Below are positions 14,593 through 22,931 of a stretch of 64,000 bases of DNA, in pieces. The stretch comes from CAG-411 sp963643465. GTDB taxonomy: Bacteria > Bacillota > Clostridia > Lachnospirales > Lachnospiraceae. Position 1 is the first letter of the stretch, and every line of letters starts with the position of its first letter. The notes beneath the pieces are model-generated. The model searched no databases, was not told the DNA's origin, and was given only the letters and a program-made list of their open reading frames with translations. Location of the stretch: positions 1 to 64,000 of the forward strand of contig CAVIJT010000017.1 of NCBI GenBank assembly GCA_963643465.1, given 5' to 3'. The translations under genes and the position numbers were made by a program.

Positions 14593-14988
14593 ATGGCTAA
14601 GAAAATAGCAAAAAAAGTGACAAAAAAGCGTGTTAAGAAAAACGTGGATCGTGGACAAGCACATATTCAGTCATCTTTTAATAATACAATTGTTACACTG
14701 ACAGATGCAGAAGGAAATGCACTTTCTTGGGCAAGTGCAGGTGGATTAGGTTTTAGAGGTTCTAGAAAATCTACTCCTTATGCAGCACAGATGGCAGCAG
14801 AGACAGCAGCAAAGGCAGCTATCCCACATGGCTTAAAGTCTGTAGAAGTTATGGTTAAGGGACCTGGTTCAGGAAGAGAAGCAGCAATCCGTGCGCTTCA
14901 GGCTTGCGGAATCGAAGTTACATCTATCAAGGACGTAACCCCAGTACCACATAACGGATGTAGACCACCAAAGCGTAGACGTGTCTAG
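14593..14988 (+). CDS. rpsK: 30S ribosomal protein S11
   Basis: S11 forms part of the platform and contacts mRNA near the E site. The 131-residue product has a basic N terminus (AKKIAKKVTKKRVKKNVDRG) and signatures SSFNNTIVTLTDAEGNALSW, GGLGFRGSRKSTPYAAQ and PVPHNGCRPPKRRRV. I chose the ATG at 14593, seven bases after AGGAGGG (14579-14585); a TTG at 14587 is too close to that site. Confidence 0.96.
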   Translation: MAKKIAKKVTKKRVKKNVDRGQAHIQSSFNNTIVTLTDAEGNALSWASAGGLGFRGSRKSTPYAAQMAAETAAKAAIPHGLKSVEVMVKGPGSGREAAIRALQACGIEVTSIKDVTPVPHNGCRPPKRRRV

Positions 14989-15012
14989 TATAGTGATTAG
15001 GAGGTAAAAAGA

Positions 15013-15606
15013 ATGGCAGTAGATAGAACCCCAGTGCTTAAAAGATGTAGATCTTTAGGAATCGATCCTCAGGTTTTGGGAATTGATAAGAAGTCTAACA
15101 GAAGTGTTAGAACTGGTAGAAAAGTAAGCGAATATGGCTTACAGTTAAGAGAAAAACAGAAGGCTAAGTTCATTTATGGTGTATTAGAGAAGCCTTTTAG
15201 AAATATGTTTGCAAAAGCTCAGAAGATTAGAACAGGCACAACAGGTGAGAACTTAATGATTCTTCTTGAGTTAAGACTTGACAACGTAATCTTTAGAATG
15301 GGATACGGAAGAACAAGAAAAGAAGCAAGACAGATTGTAGATCATAAGCATGTACTTGTAAATGGTAAGGTTGTAAACATTCCTTCTTACCAGGTAAAAG
15401 CTGGCGATACTATTGAAATCGCTGAGAAGTATAAGAATATGCAGAGATATAAAGATATCTTAGAGGTAACTGATGGAAGACTAGTCCCAGCTTGGTTAGA
15501 AGCAAATCATGAAGCGTTATCAGGTGTTGTTAAGGAACTTCCTACAAGAGATCAGATCGATGTACCTGTAAACGAAATGCTTATCGTCGAGTTGTATTCT
15601 AAATAA
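15013..15606 (+). CDS. rpsD: 30S ribosomal protein S4
   Basis: S4 is a primary 16S binder and affects fidelity; in several bacteria it represses its own synthesis. The 197-residue product lacks the N-terminal zinc cysteines of some S4 proteins. It has an S4 RNA-binding domain at about residues 87-150 (LELRLDNVIFRMGYGRTRKEARQ and HVLVNGKVVNIPSYQV). TTAGGAGG precedes the ATG. Being inside the alpha cluster, it is the obvious candidate ligand for the rpmJ-rpsM leader. Confidence 0.96.
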   Translation: MAVDRTPVLKRCRSLGIDPQVLGIDKKSNRSVRTGRKVSEYGLQLREKQKAKFIYGVLEKPFRNMFAKAQKIRTGTTGENLMILLELRLDNVIFRMGYGRTRKEARQIVDHKHVLVNGKVVNIPSYQVKAGDTIEIAEKYKNMQRYKDILEVTDGRLVPAWLEANHEALSGVVKELPTRDQIDVPVNEMLIVELYSK

Positions 15607-15618
15607 TAAAGTGGCTGT

Positions 15619-15645
15619 TTTTTCTGCATTTTATATGTGGAAAAA
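15619..15645 (+). promoter_or_regulatory. Hairpin between rpsD and rpoA
   Basis: TTTTTCTGCAT (15619-15629) can pair along its whole length with ATGTGGAAAAA (15635-15645), with two G-U pairs and a 5-nt loop. GGC upstream and GCC downstream may extend it. It lies in the 116-nt rpsD-rpoA gap. No U-run follows, so an RNA stability or processing element is more likely than a terminator. Confidence 0.4.
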
Positions 15646-15722
15646 GGCCTGCTTTATGGGAATATGAAGAAAACAGTGAGTGATGATAACAGCAGCATAT
15701 AACCCAGAAGGAGGGTCCTTAG

Positions 15723-16682
15723 ATGTTTGATTTTGAAAAACCAAAAATTGACATTGAAGAAATTTCAGAAGATAAGAGATATGGACGTTTTGTAGTAGAA
15801 CCCCTTGAAAGAGGCTATGGTACAACTTTAGGTAATTCTTTAAGAAGAATTATGCTTTCATCATTACCTGGTACAGCAGTAAGCCAAGTTAAGATTGATG
15901 GTGTTGTCCATGAGTTTAGCTCTATTCCTGGTGTGAAGGAAGACGTAACGGAAATTATCATGAACATCAAGAATTTGGCAATTAAAAATACAAGCGATTC
16001 AAACGAACCAAAGACTGCATATATTGAGTTCGAGGGCGAAGGTGTTGTAACTGCTGGAGATATTCAGGTGGATCCGGATATTGAGATTTTAAACCCTGAG
16101 TTAGTAATTGCTACACTTAGTGGTGGTAAAGACTGTAAACTTTCCATGGAGTTGACTATTACAAGAGGAAGAGGATATGTAAGTTCTGATAAGAACAAGA
16201 GCGAGGAATATCCTTTAGGTACCATTGCAATAGATTCTATTTACACACCAGTTGAGAGAGTAAATCTTGCGGTTGAAAATACTCGTGTTGGTCAGATTAC
16301 AGACTATGATAAACTTACATTAGATGTATTCACAAATGGTACCTTAGAGCCAGATGAAGCAGTTAGTTTAGCTGCTAAGGTTCTTAGTGAGCACTTAAAG
16401 TCTTTCATTGATCTTTCTGAAAATGCAAAGACTGCTGAGATTATGGTTGAGAAGCCAGAAGATCCAAAGGGTGCAGTTCTTGATATGAGTATTGATGAAT
16501 TAGAGCTTTCTGTACGTTCTTATAACTGTTTGAAGAGAGCTGGTATCAATACAGTAGAAGAATTAACCAACAAGACATCAGAGGATATGATGAAAGTTCG
16601 TAACTTAGGACGTAAGTCTTTAGAAGAAGTACTTGCTAAGTTAAAAGAATTGGGATTATCCTTAAATGTTGGTGATGAATAA
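15723..16682 (+). CDS. rpoA: DNA-directed RNA polymerase subunit alpha
   Basis: Alpha dimerises to nucleate RNA polymerase assembly, and its C-terminal domain binds UP elements and activators. The 319-residue product has the N-terminal domain signatures FVVEPLERGYGTTLGNSLRR and VSQVKIDGVVHEFSSIPGV. The C-terminal domain (about 245-315) contains LSVRSYNCLKRAGINTVEEL and NLGRKSLEEV, the helix-hairpin-helix. AGGAGG precedes the ATG. rplQ follows after 45 nt. Confidence 0.97.
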   Translation: MFDFEKPKIDIEEISEDKRYGRFVVEPLERGYGTTLGNSLRRIMLSSLPGTAVSQVKIDGVVHEFSSIPGVKEDVTEIIMNIKNLAIKNTSDSNEPKTAYIEFEGEGVVTAGDIQVDPDIEILNPELVIATLSGGKDCKLSMELTITRGRGYVSSDKNKSEEYPLGTIAIDSIYTPVERVNLAVENTRVGQITDYDKLTLDVFTNGTLEPDEAVSLAAKVLSEHLKSFIDLSENAKTAEIMVEKPEDPKGAVLDMSIDELELSVRSYNCLKRAGINTVEELTNKTSEDMMKVRNLGRKSLEEVLAKLKELGLSLNVGDE

Positions 16683-16727
16683 TAATAGTATACAAGAAAC
16701 GTTGTTATAAATTTAGGAGGTAAGCAA

Positions 16728-17276
16728 ATGGCAGGGTATAGAAAACTTGGAAGAACTTCAAGTCAGAGAAAAGCTTTGCTTAGAAACCAGGTAACAAACT
16801 TACTTTACAATGGTAAAATCGTTACTACGGAAGCGAAGGCAAAAGAAATTCGTCGTATTGCTGAAGGCATTATTGCTTTAGGTGTAAGAGAAAAAGATAA
16901 CTTCGAGACAGTAACTGTAAAGTCAACAGTTGCAAAGAGAGATGAAAATGGTCTTAAGGTTACAGAAGAGAAGACAAGCAAGAACGGTAAGAAATATCAG
17001 GTTGTTGTTCGTGAAACAATCGATAAGGAAATCAAAAAAGAGAATCCTAGCCGTATCCATGCTAGAAGACAGATGAACAAGATGCTTTACAACGTAACAG
17101 AGACAACTAAGGGTGCTGGTAAGAAGCGTAATACTAAGGTTGTTGACGTTGCAGATAAGGTATTTGATGAAATCGCACCTAAGTACGCTGATCGTAACGG
17201 TGGTTACACAAGAATGGTAAAGATTGGACAGCGTAAAGGTGATGCTGCAATGGAAGTATTAATCGAGTTAGTATAA
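16728..17276 (+). CDS. rplQ: 50S ribosomal protein L17 with internal insertion
   Basis: L17 lies near the tunnel exit. The N-terminal GYRKLGRTSSQRKALLRNQVT and C-terminal GGYTRMVKIGQRKGDAAMEVLIELV regions (quoted as shorter motifs GYRKLGRTSSQRKALLRN and GGYTRMVKIGQRKGDAAM) are canonical. The product is 182 residues, whereas most bacterial L17 proteins are about 115-130. The extra roughly 50 residues lie between about 57 and 108, just before HARRQ, and are lysine-rich with a possible beta hairpin (EEKTSKNGKKYQVVV). AGGAGG precedes the ATG; a strong terminator follows. Confidence 0.95.
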   Translation: MAGYRKLGRTSSQRKALLRNQVTNLLYNGKIVTTEAKAKEIRRIAEGIIALGVREKDNFETVTVKSTVAKRDENGLKVTEEKTSKNGKKYQVVVRETIDKEIKKENPSRIHARRQMNKMLYNVTETTKGAGKKRNTKVVDVADKVFDEIAPKYADRNGGYTRMVKIGQRKGDAAMEVLIELV

Positions 17277-17320
17277 AATTATCAGGGAAGTCAGTTACTT
17301 TTAAAGTAAGACATAACTGT

Positions 17321-17357
17321 AAAAAAGTCATCGTACAAATGTGCGATGACTTTTTTT
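17321..17357 (+). terminator. Intrinsic terminator after rplQ
   Basis: GTCATCGTAC pairs with GTGCGATGAC (one G-U) around AAAT, flanked by A6 on the left and T7 on the right. This is a textbook Rho-independent terminator ending the ribosomal block. Confidence 0.92.
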
Positions 17358-17399
17358 ATCTTATAGGAAAATGATTGTCTAAATTAGAAGTATGAAATG

Positions 17400-17428
17400 T
17401 TTACAAAAATGACAGAATGCTTTACAAT
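17400..17428 (+). promoter_or_regulatory. Sigma-A type promoter for the ECF module
   Basis: TTTACA at 17400-17405, a 17-nt spacer, and TACAAT at 17423-17428. Both hexamers match the consensus at five of six positions. The promoter lies between the rplQ terminator and ecfA1 at 17500. Confidence 0.7.
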
Positions 17429-17499
17429 AAACAAAGTGAGCATTTTTGTCCATTGTGGGTGAAAATAAATTAGAAATTGGGTGAAATGGCGGTGGCAAG

Positions 17500-18348
17500 A
17501 TGGTAAAAGCAAAGGACGTAGTATTTGAATATATTCGAAGAGATGAGGAAGGGAATATAGAGGAGATTAAACGAGCAGTAGATCAGGTTTCTTTGGAAAT
17601 TCATCCGGGAGAATTTATTGCAATTTTAGGGCATAATGGTTCCGGAAAATCTACTTTTGCGAAACATTTGAATGGACTGCTTTTACCAACCGAAGGAAGC
17701 ATATATATAGATGGAAAAGATACAAAAGATAAAGATAAGTTGTGGGAAATCAGACAGACCACAGGAATGGTTTTTCAAAATCCAGATAATCAGCTCATAT
17801 CCAATGTAGTGGAAGAGGATGTGGGATTTGGGCCAGAGAATTTAGGGGTTCCTACTAAAAATATTTGGGAGAGGGTAGAGCGTTGTCTAAAAGCAGTAGA
17901 CATGTTTGCTTATCGAAAAAAGTCTCCTAACCGTTTGTCTGGCGGACAGAAGCAGAGGGTTGCCATAGCAGGTGTAATGGCAATGCAAACAAAGTGTATT
18001 GTGTTAGATGAACCAACAGCTATGTTAGATCCGATTGCCAGAAAGGAAGTATTGGAAACCATACATCATTTGAATAAAAAGGAAAAAATCACAGTTATTT
18101 TGATTACGCATTATATGGAAGAAGTGGTAGATGCCGATCGAATTTTTGTAATGGATCAGGGGCAAGTTGTGATGAGTGGTGGACCAAGTGAGATATTTAG
18201 GCAGGTAGAAAAGCTGAAAGAATTGCATTTGACAGTGCCACAAGTGACAGAGCTTGCATATGAGTTAAGAAAACAGGGGATTCCACTTCCAGATCCTATT
18301 TTGACAGAACAGGAATTTACGGAACACATGTCCAAGTTATGGGCATAG
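17500..18348 (+). CDS. ecfA1: ECF transporter ATPase, EcfA1
   Basis: This is one of two ABC ATPases that energise energy-coupling-factor vitamin and metal transporters. The 282-residue product has Walker A GHNGSGKST, the Q loop in VFQNPDNQL, signature LSGGQKQRVAIAGVMAM, and Walker B CIVLDEPTAMLDP. The order ecfA1-ecfA2-ecfT right after rplQ is standard in Firmicutes. No substrate-binding S protein is encoded nearby, so this is the shared (group II) module serving S proteins elsewhere. The ribosome binding site is weak (GGTGG). Confidence 0.93.
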   Translation: MVKAKDVVFEYIRRDEEGNIEEIKRAVDQVSLEIHPGEFIAILGHNGSGKSTFAKHLNGLLLPTEGSIYIDGKDTKDKDKLWEIRQTTGMVFQNPDNQLISNVVEEDVGFGPENLGVPTKNIWERVERCLKAVDMFAYRKKSPNRLSGGQKQRVAIAGVMAMQTKCIVLDEPTAMLDPIARKEVLETIHHLNKKEKITVILITHYMEEVVDADRIFVMDQGQVVMSGGPSEIFRQVEKLKELHLTVPQVTELAYELRKQGIPLPDPILTEQEFTEHMSKLWA

Positions 18349-18366
18349 AAAATGAGGTGAATCAGA

Positions 18367-19236
18367 TTGTCAATTATCGTAGATCATGTATTTTTTCAGC
18401 ATAAAGATTGTATAAATACAGAAGAATACGCATTAAAAGATATTAATTTGGAAATAAAAGATGGAGAATTTATTGGCATTATTGGACAGACTGGTTCGGG
18501 AAAGTCCACATTGATACAACATTTGAATGGATTGGAGAAGGCTACCAGTGGAACCATTTATTACAATGGAGAAGATATATATGCCAAGGATTATTCCTTA
18601 AAGCAGTTGCGCGGTAAAGTGGGATTGGTATTTCAATATCCGGAATACCAATTGTTTGAAAGTACCGTTATAGAGGATGTAAAATTTGGACCAAGAAATT
18701 TGGGATGGTCGCCTTTGGAAGTAGATTTGAAAAGCTATCAGGCATTTCGGGATGTGGGACTTGGAGAAGAGTTGTTAGACGTGTCCCCTTTTCAATTGTC
18801 TGGTGGACAAAAGAGGCGGGTGGCAATTGCAGGTGTGCTTGCAATGGAACCAGAGGTGCTTATATTAGATGAACCAACAGCAGGATTAGATCCTTATGGG
18901 CGTGAAGAGATTTTAAACTTAATTAGTCGATTGCATAAGGAGAAAAAATGCACCATTATACTGGTGTCTCATTCTATGGAAGATGTGGCAAATTATGTGG
19001 ATCGTCTCCTAGTTATGTATCAAGGCAGAATTATGTTAGATGGAAGTCCAAAAGAGATATTTAAGCATCGGACAGAATTAGAGAACATTGGTTTATCAGT
19101 ACCACAAGTTACCAAGGCAATGCAAGGCTTGAAGGAAAGAGGGATTCCTGTGGAGGGAAATGTCATTTCCTTAGATGAGGCAAAACAGGAAATATTGCAG
19201 GCATATAATAAGCGAAGGAAAGGAAAAATGGTATGA
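18367..19236 (+). CDS. ecfA2: ECF transporter ATPase, EcfA2
   Basis: This is the second ATPase of the ECF module. The 289-residue product has Walker A GQTGSGKST, the Q loop in VFQYPEYQL, signature LSGGQKRRVAIAGVLAM, and Walker B VLILDEPTAGLDP. It starts with TTG behind GAGGTGA, 18 nt after ecfA1. Its stop overlaps the ATG of ecfT by 4 nt, so the three genes are co-translated. Confidence 0.93.
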   Translation: MSIIVDHVFFQHKDCINTEEYALKDINLEIKDGEFIGIIGQTGSGKSTLIQHLNGLEKATSGTIYYNGEDIYAKDYSLKQLRGKVGLVFQYPEYQLFESTVIEDVKFGPRNLGWSPLEVDLKSYQAFRDVGLGEELLDVSPFQLSGGQKRRVAIAGVLAMEPEVLILDEPTAGLDPYGREEILNLISRLHKEKKCTIILVSHSMEDVANYVDRLLVMYQGRIMLDGSPKEIFKHRTELENIGLSVPQVTKAMQGLKERGIPVEGNVISLDEAKQEILQAYNKRRKGKMV

Positions 19237-20066
19237 TCAGAGATATCACAATCGGACAATATTATCCAGAAGATACAGCAGTGCATCGGATGGACCCTAG
19301 ATTGAAGTTGATAGCAACTGTTGTATATATTGTATCTATGTTTTGCTTTCATCGTTTTTTAGGATTTGTAGTGTGCGCAGGTTTTTTGGCACTTGTGATA
19401 CATTGTTCCAAAGTTCCATTTTCTTATATTGCTAAGGGATTAAAGCCACTTGCCATGATTTTATTATTTACCATGGTTGTACACATATTATTTTCAAGTG
19501 GTACACCTATTGTATCCTTTGGAATATTGTGCATTACTTGGGAGGGAATACGTGAGGCCATTTTTATGGGCATACGATTGTGCTTATTGGTGTTTGGGGC
19601 TTCTATGATGACCTTTACCACTACGCCTAATCAGTTGACTGATGGAATAGAAAAGTTGTTTCATCCCCTCAATAAAATACATGTGCCGGTTCATGAAGTT
19701 GCTATGATGATGTCCATTGCTCTTCGATTTATTCCTATTTTGTTGGAAGAGACAGATAAAATTATGAAGGCACAGATGGCAAGAGGTGCGGATTTTGAAA
19801 CCGGAGGTATGATAAAAAAGGCAAAAGCATTGGTGCCATTGCTAGTACCGTTGTTTGTGGCAGCTTTTCGCCGGGCGGAGGATCTTGCTATGGCAATGGA
19901 AGCAAGATGCTATCGTGGCGGCGAGGGCAGAACGAAAATGAAACCATTAAAATACAAATCTGTGGATGCCATTGGATATGGGGCAGTTTTGGGATATGTG
20001 GTCATTTTATTTCTTGTAGTGCGTTTTGTACCTACTATTTGGACAGTGTTGCCGCATCCATGGTAA
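19233..20066 (+). CDS. ecfT: ECF transporter transmembrane protein EcfT
   Basis: EcfT is the scaffold membrane protein that couples ATP hydrolysis to the S component. The 277-residue product starts with the MIRDITIGQYYPEDTAVHRM region, followed by DPRLKLIATVVY, the family N terminus. It has several hydrophobic segments and two Ala-Arg-Gly coupling motifs, of which MARGADFETGG is clear and EARCYRGGEGR is its partner. It overlaps ecfA2 by 4 nt. Confidence 0.94.
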   Translation: MIRDITIGQYYPEDTAVHRMDPRLKLIATVVYIVSMFCFHRFLGFVVCAGFLALVIHCSKVPFSYIAKGLKPLAMILLFTMVVHILFSSGTPIVSFGILCITWEGIREAIFMGIRLCLLVFGASMMTFTTTPNQLTDGIEKLFHPLNKIHVPVHEVAMMMSIALRFIPILLEETDKIMKAQMARGADFETGGMIKKAKALVPLLVPLFVAAFRRAEDLAMAMEARCYRGGEGRTKMKPLKYKSVDAIGYGAVLGYVVILFLVVRFVPTIWTVLPHPW

Positions 20067-20163
20067 AAAGTTTTTGAACCATGAATATTTACAGGTTTGC
20101 CATTAGGAAACAAATTTGCTATTAAGCAGAAATTACCATGAATGAAAGGATTTTGATGGGTAC

Positions 20164-20934
20164 ATGAGAAGAATTAAATTAGACATTGCCTATGATGGAA
20201 CCGCTTATCACGGGTGGCAGATACAGCCCAAAGAAGTAACCGTGGAAAGTAAGATAAATCAGGCACTCAGTGAACTTTGTAATGAGAATATAAAAGTAAT
20301 TGGAGCAAGTCGCACTGATGCAGGGGTACATGCGTATGGAAATGTAGCAGTATTTGATACAGAAAGTAAAATACCGGCTGAAAAATTTGCGCTGGCGTTG
20401 AATGCCAGACTGCCATGGGATATTCGAGTGCAGGCATCCAGACAGGTTCCAGACGATTTTCATCCAAGACATTGTGATAGTATAAAAACTTATGAATATC
20501 ATATATGGAACGGAAAAATTGCAGTTCCAACCAAACGGCTGTACAGCTACCATTTTCATTGGAATGTGGATATAGAAGCTATGAGGGCAGGAGCAAACTA
20601 TTTGATTGGCGAACACGATTACAAAAGTTTTTGTTCTGCAAAAACACAGGTAACGGAAACGGTTCGAACCATATATAGTTTGGACGTTCGAAAGGAGGGG
20701 GAGGAAATCATTCTCACCGTTCGAGGAAATGGCTTCTTATATAATATGGTTCGTATTATCACTGGTACACTTTTACAGGTGGGAACCGGTTACTATAAAC
20801 CAGAGCAAATCGGTGAAATGCTGGAAGAGAAAAATCGAGCAGTTGCAGGAGCTTGTGCGCCACCGATGGGATTATTCCTTGTGGGCATTTCCTATCCGGA
20901 TTTGGATAGAGAAGATGAAAATTTGATGGAATAG
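20164..20934 (+). CDS. truA: tRNA pseudouridine synthase A
   Basis: TruA converts uridines 38-40 of the anticodon stem to pseudouridine. The 256-residue product has the N-terminal KLDIAYDGTAYHGWQIQP motif and the catalytic Asp in GASRTDAGVHAYGN (about residue 53). It also contains GNGFLYNMVRIITGTLLQVG. In many Firmicutes truA is followed by rplM and rpsI; here uppP follows. The start ATG at 20164 comes after a modest AAAGGA. Confidence 0.95.
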   Translation: MRRIKLDIAYDGTAYHGWQIQPKEVTVESKINQALSELCNENIKVIGASRTDAGVHAYGNVAVFDTESKIPAEKFALALNARLPWDIRVQASRQVPDDFHPRHCDSIKTYEYHIWNGKIAVPTKRLYSYHFHWNVDIEAMRAGANYLIGEHDYKSFCSAKTQVTETVRTIYSLDVRKEGEEIILTVRGNGFLYNMVRIITGTLLQVGTGYYKPEQIGEMLEEKNRAVAGACAPPMGLFLVGISYPDLDREDENLME

Positions 20935-20982
20935 AGTGTGTAAAAAAAGGGCGAAGCCGGAAAGGCAGAAAGTGAGGAAACT

Positions 20983-21885
20983 ATGTTACTTATTTTGGAC
21001 TTGATAGAAGTGCTAAAAACATTGTTACTTGGATTGGTAGAGGGAATTACAGAGTGGCTGCCAATTAGTAGTACGGGACATTTGATTTTAGTAGATGAGT
21101 TCATCAAGATGAATCAGTCAAAGGATTTTAAAAATGTATTTGATGTGGTAATACAGCTTGGTGCGATTATGGCGGTTGTTGTGTTATATTGGTCAAAGCT
21201 ATGGCCTTTTCATAGAAAGGAACATGCGCCAAAGAAAAGTTGGTTTGTAAAAGAGGCTACAGAAGGACCTGCAAAAACCTTTCAGACCTTCTGTAACAAT
21301 TACTGTTACATGGATAAAATCGTGCTTTGGTTAAAAATTGTAGTAGCTTGTATTCCTGCAATTATTATGGGATTGCTTTTTGATGATTGGATGGAAGAAC
21401 ATTTGATGACACCAGTAGTTGTGGCATCTATGCTGATTTTGTATGGTGTTATTTTTATTGTTCTTGAGAACTATAATAAAAAGAGAACCCCAAAGATTAA
21501 CAGTTTAAAGGCATTGGATTTTAAGACTGCATTGATTATTGGGTTATTCCAGCTTCTATCTTTGATACCTGGAACATCAAGATCGGGTTCTACCATTATT
21601 GGTGGTATTTTAGTGGGAGTATCCAGAGAAGTGGCAGCAGAGTTTACCTTTTTCTTAGGTATTCCTGTTATGTTTGGTGCCAGTGCATTAAAAATTATAA
21701 AATATGGTTTGGCTTTTTCGGGACAGGAAATTGCTATCCTTTTGATTGGAATGGTATCTGCTTTTGTGGTTTCCATTTTAGCCATTAAATTCCTTATGGG
21801 ATATATTAAGAATCATGACTTTAAGGTATTTGGTTGGTATCGAATTGTAATAGGTATTTTAGTGCTTGTATATTTCTTAATATAA
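20983..21885 (+). CDS. uppP: Undecaprenyl-diphosphatase UppP/BacA
   Basis: This membrane enzyme recycles undecaprenyl diphosphate to the monophosphate carrier used for peptidoglycan and other envelope polymers. The 300-residue product has the two family signatures GLVEGITEWLPISSTGHLIL near the N terminus and LIPGTSRSGSTIIGG in the second half, with about eight hydrophobic segments. It has a roughly 40-residue hydrophilic loop (around 70-110). AAAGTGAGGAA precedes the start. A hairpin with a T-run follows. Confidence 0.94.
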   Translation: MLLILDLIEVLKTLLLGLVEGITEWLPISSTGHLILVDEFIKMNQSKDFKNVFDVVIQLGAIMAVVVLYWSKLWPFHRKEHAPKKSWFVKEATEGPAKTFQTFCNNYCYMDKIVLWLKIVVACIPAIIMGLLFDDWMEEHLMTPVVVASMLILYGVIFIVLENYNKKRTPKINSLKALDFKTALIIGLFQLLSLIPGTSRSGSTIIGGILVGVSREVAAEFTFFLGIPVMFGASALKIIKYGLAFSGQEIAILLIGMVSAFVVSILAIKFLMGYIKNHDFKVFGWYRIVIGILVLVYFLI

Positions 21886-21901
21886 TAGATGATTTTACAG
21901 G

Positions 21902-21932
21902 AAGAGAGGAAGTGTATGCTTTCTCTTTTTTT
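21902..21932 (+). terminator. Terminator after uppP
   Basis: AAGAGAGG can pair with the CTTTCTCTT region using two G-U pairs across a short loop, followed by a T7 run. It is a moderate intrinsic terminator. Confidence 0.6.
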
Positions 21933-22106
21933 AGCTATTAGAAAAACTGGAAGTTTTTGGTAGTCGTGTATTTTCTTTAGAACTTTCCATCCTATAGAAA
22001 ATATGATAAAATGAACTTGTTTTGTAGCAACGGTAAAAAGGCGAAAGTAGCATAAAAATAAGAGAAAAAGGCGAATAATTGTTTCGCTTAGAAAGGGTGA
22101 AAACAC

Positions 22107-22910
22107 ATGGAACCACATCTTATGTTTTTTGATATTGATGGCACACTGAGAGATGATGTAACGGGTGTTGTATCACAAAAAACCAGAATGGCTGTAAGAG
22201 AAGCAAGAGACAATGGACATATTGCATTTTTGAACACTGGACGTAGTTTTGCAGAACTGGATAGTGAGATTATAGATGTAGGATTTGATGGAGTCGTTTG
22301 TGGTTGTGGTACTTATGTAGATTTTCGCGGAAAAAATCTGTTAAAAGAAAGTGTTGCAGGAAAAGAGGCGGAGCGTATTGTACAGTTATTAGAAACCTAT
22401 AAAATACAGGCTTTGCTGGAGGGTGAACACTATTTCTATATTTCTAGGTTTACCACCAATAAAAAATTGTTGGAGGTAAAGGACTATTTTGGATTGGAAG
22501 TAAATAAAAAGTGCCGTTGTTGGCAGGATGAAAATCCAGAATTTCAAAAGTTTACTGTGTGGCTGGATGAAGATAGTGATTTTGAAGGCTTCATGGCACA
22601 AATCGAGAAACAATTTTCCTATATCAAACGAGATTATGATTTTTATGAGATTATTCCAAAAGGCTATAGCAAAGCTACTGGGATGAAATATATGGCGAAA
22701 CATTTGGGCATCAGTGAACAACATACACTGGCTATAGGAGACAGCACCAATGATTTAGCAATGCTGGAATATGCAGGAATCAGTGTGGCAATGGGGAACA
22801 GCGATGATGCAGTAAAGAAAAGAGTAGATTTTGTAACTAAGAGTGTGGATGAAGAAGGTGTTGCGTACGCCTTAGAGCATTTGGGTTTTGTGAAATGGAA
22901 AGCATATTAG
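22107..22910 (+). CDS. Cof-type HAD-superfamily phosphatase
   Basis: HAD IIB hydrolases dephosphorylate small sugar phosphates or cofactors; the substrate cannot be told from sequence. The 267-residue product has motif I FFDIDGTLRDD (nucleophile Asp and acid/base Asp), motif II as NTGRS, motif III lysine in the KGYSKATGMKYM segment, and motif IV GDSTNDLAMLEYAG. A C2-type cap lies between. Its 3' end is 21 nt before glnA, so the two are probably co-transcribed. Confidence 0.88.
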   Translation: MEPHLMFFDIDGTLRDDVTGVVSQKTRMAVREARDNGHIAFLNTGRSFAELDSEIIDVGFDGVVCGCGTYVDFRGKNLLKESVAGKEAERIVQLLETYKIQALLEGEHYFYISRFTTNKKLLEVKDYFGLEVNKKCRCWQDENPEFQKFTVWLDEDSDFEGFMAQIEKQFSYIKRDYDFYEIIPKGYSKATGMKYMAKHLGISEQHTLAIGDSTNDLAMLEYAGISVAMGNSDDAVKKRVDFVTKSVDEEGVAYALEHLGFVKWKAY

Positions 22911-22931
22911 AAAAGAACTGGAGGAGATACA

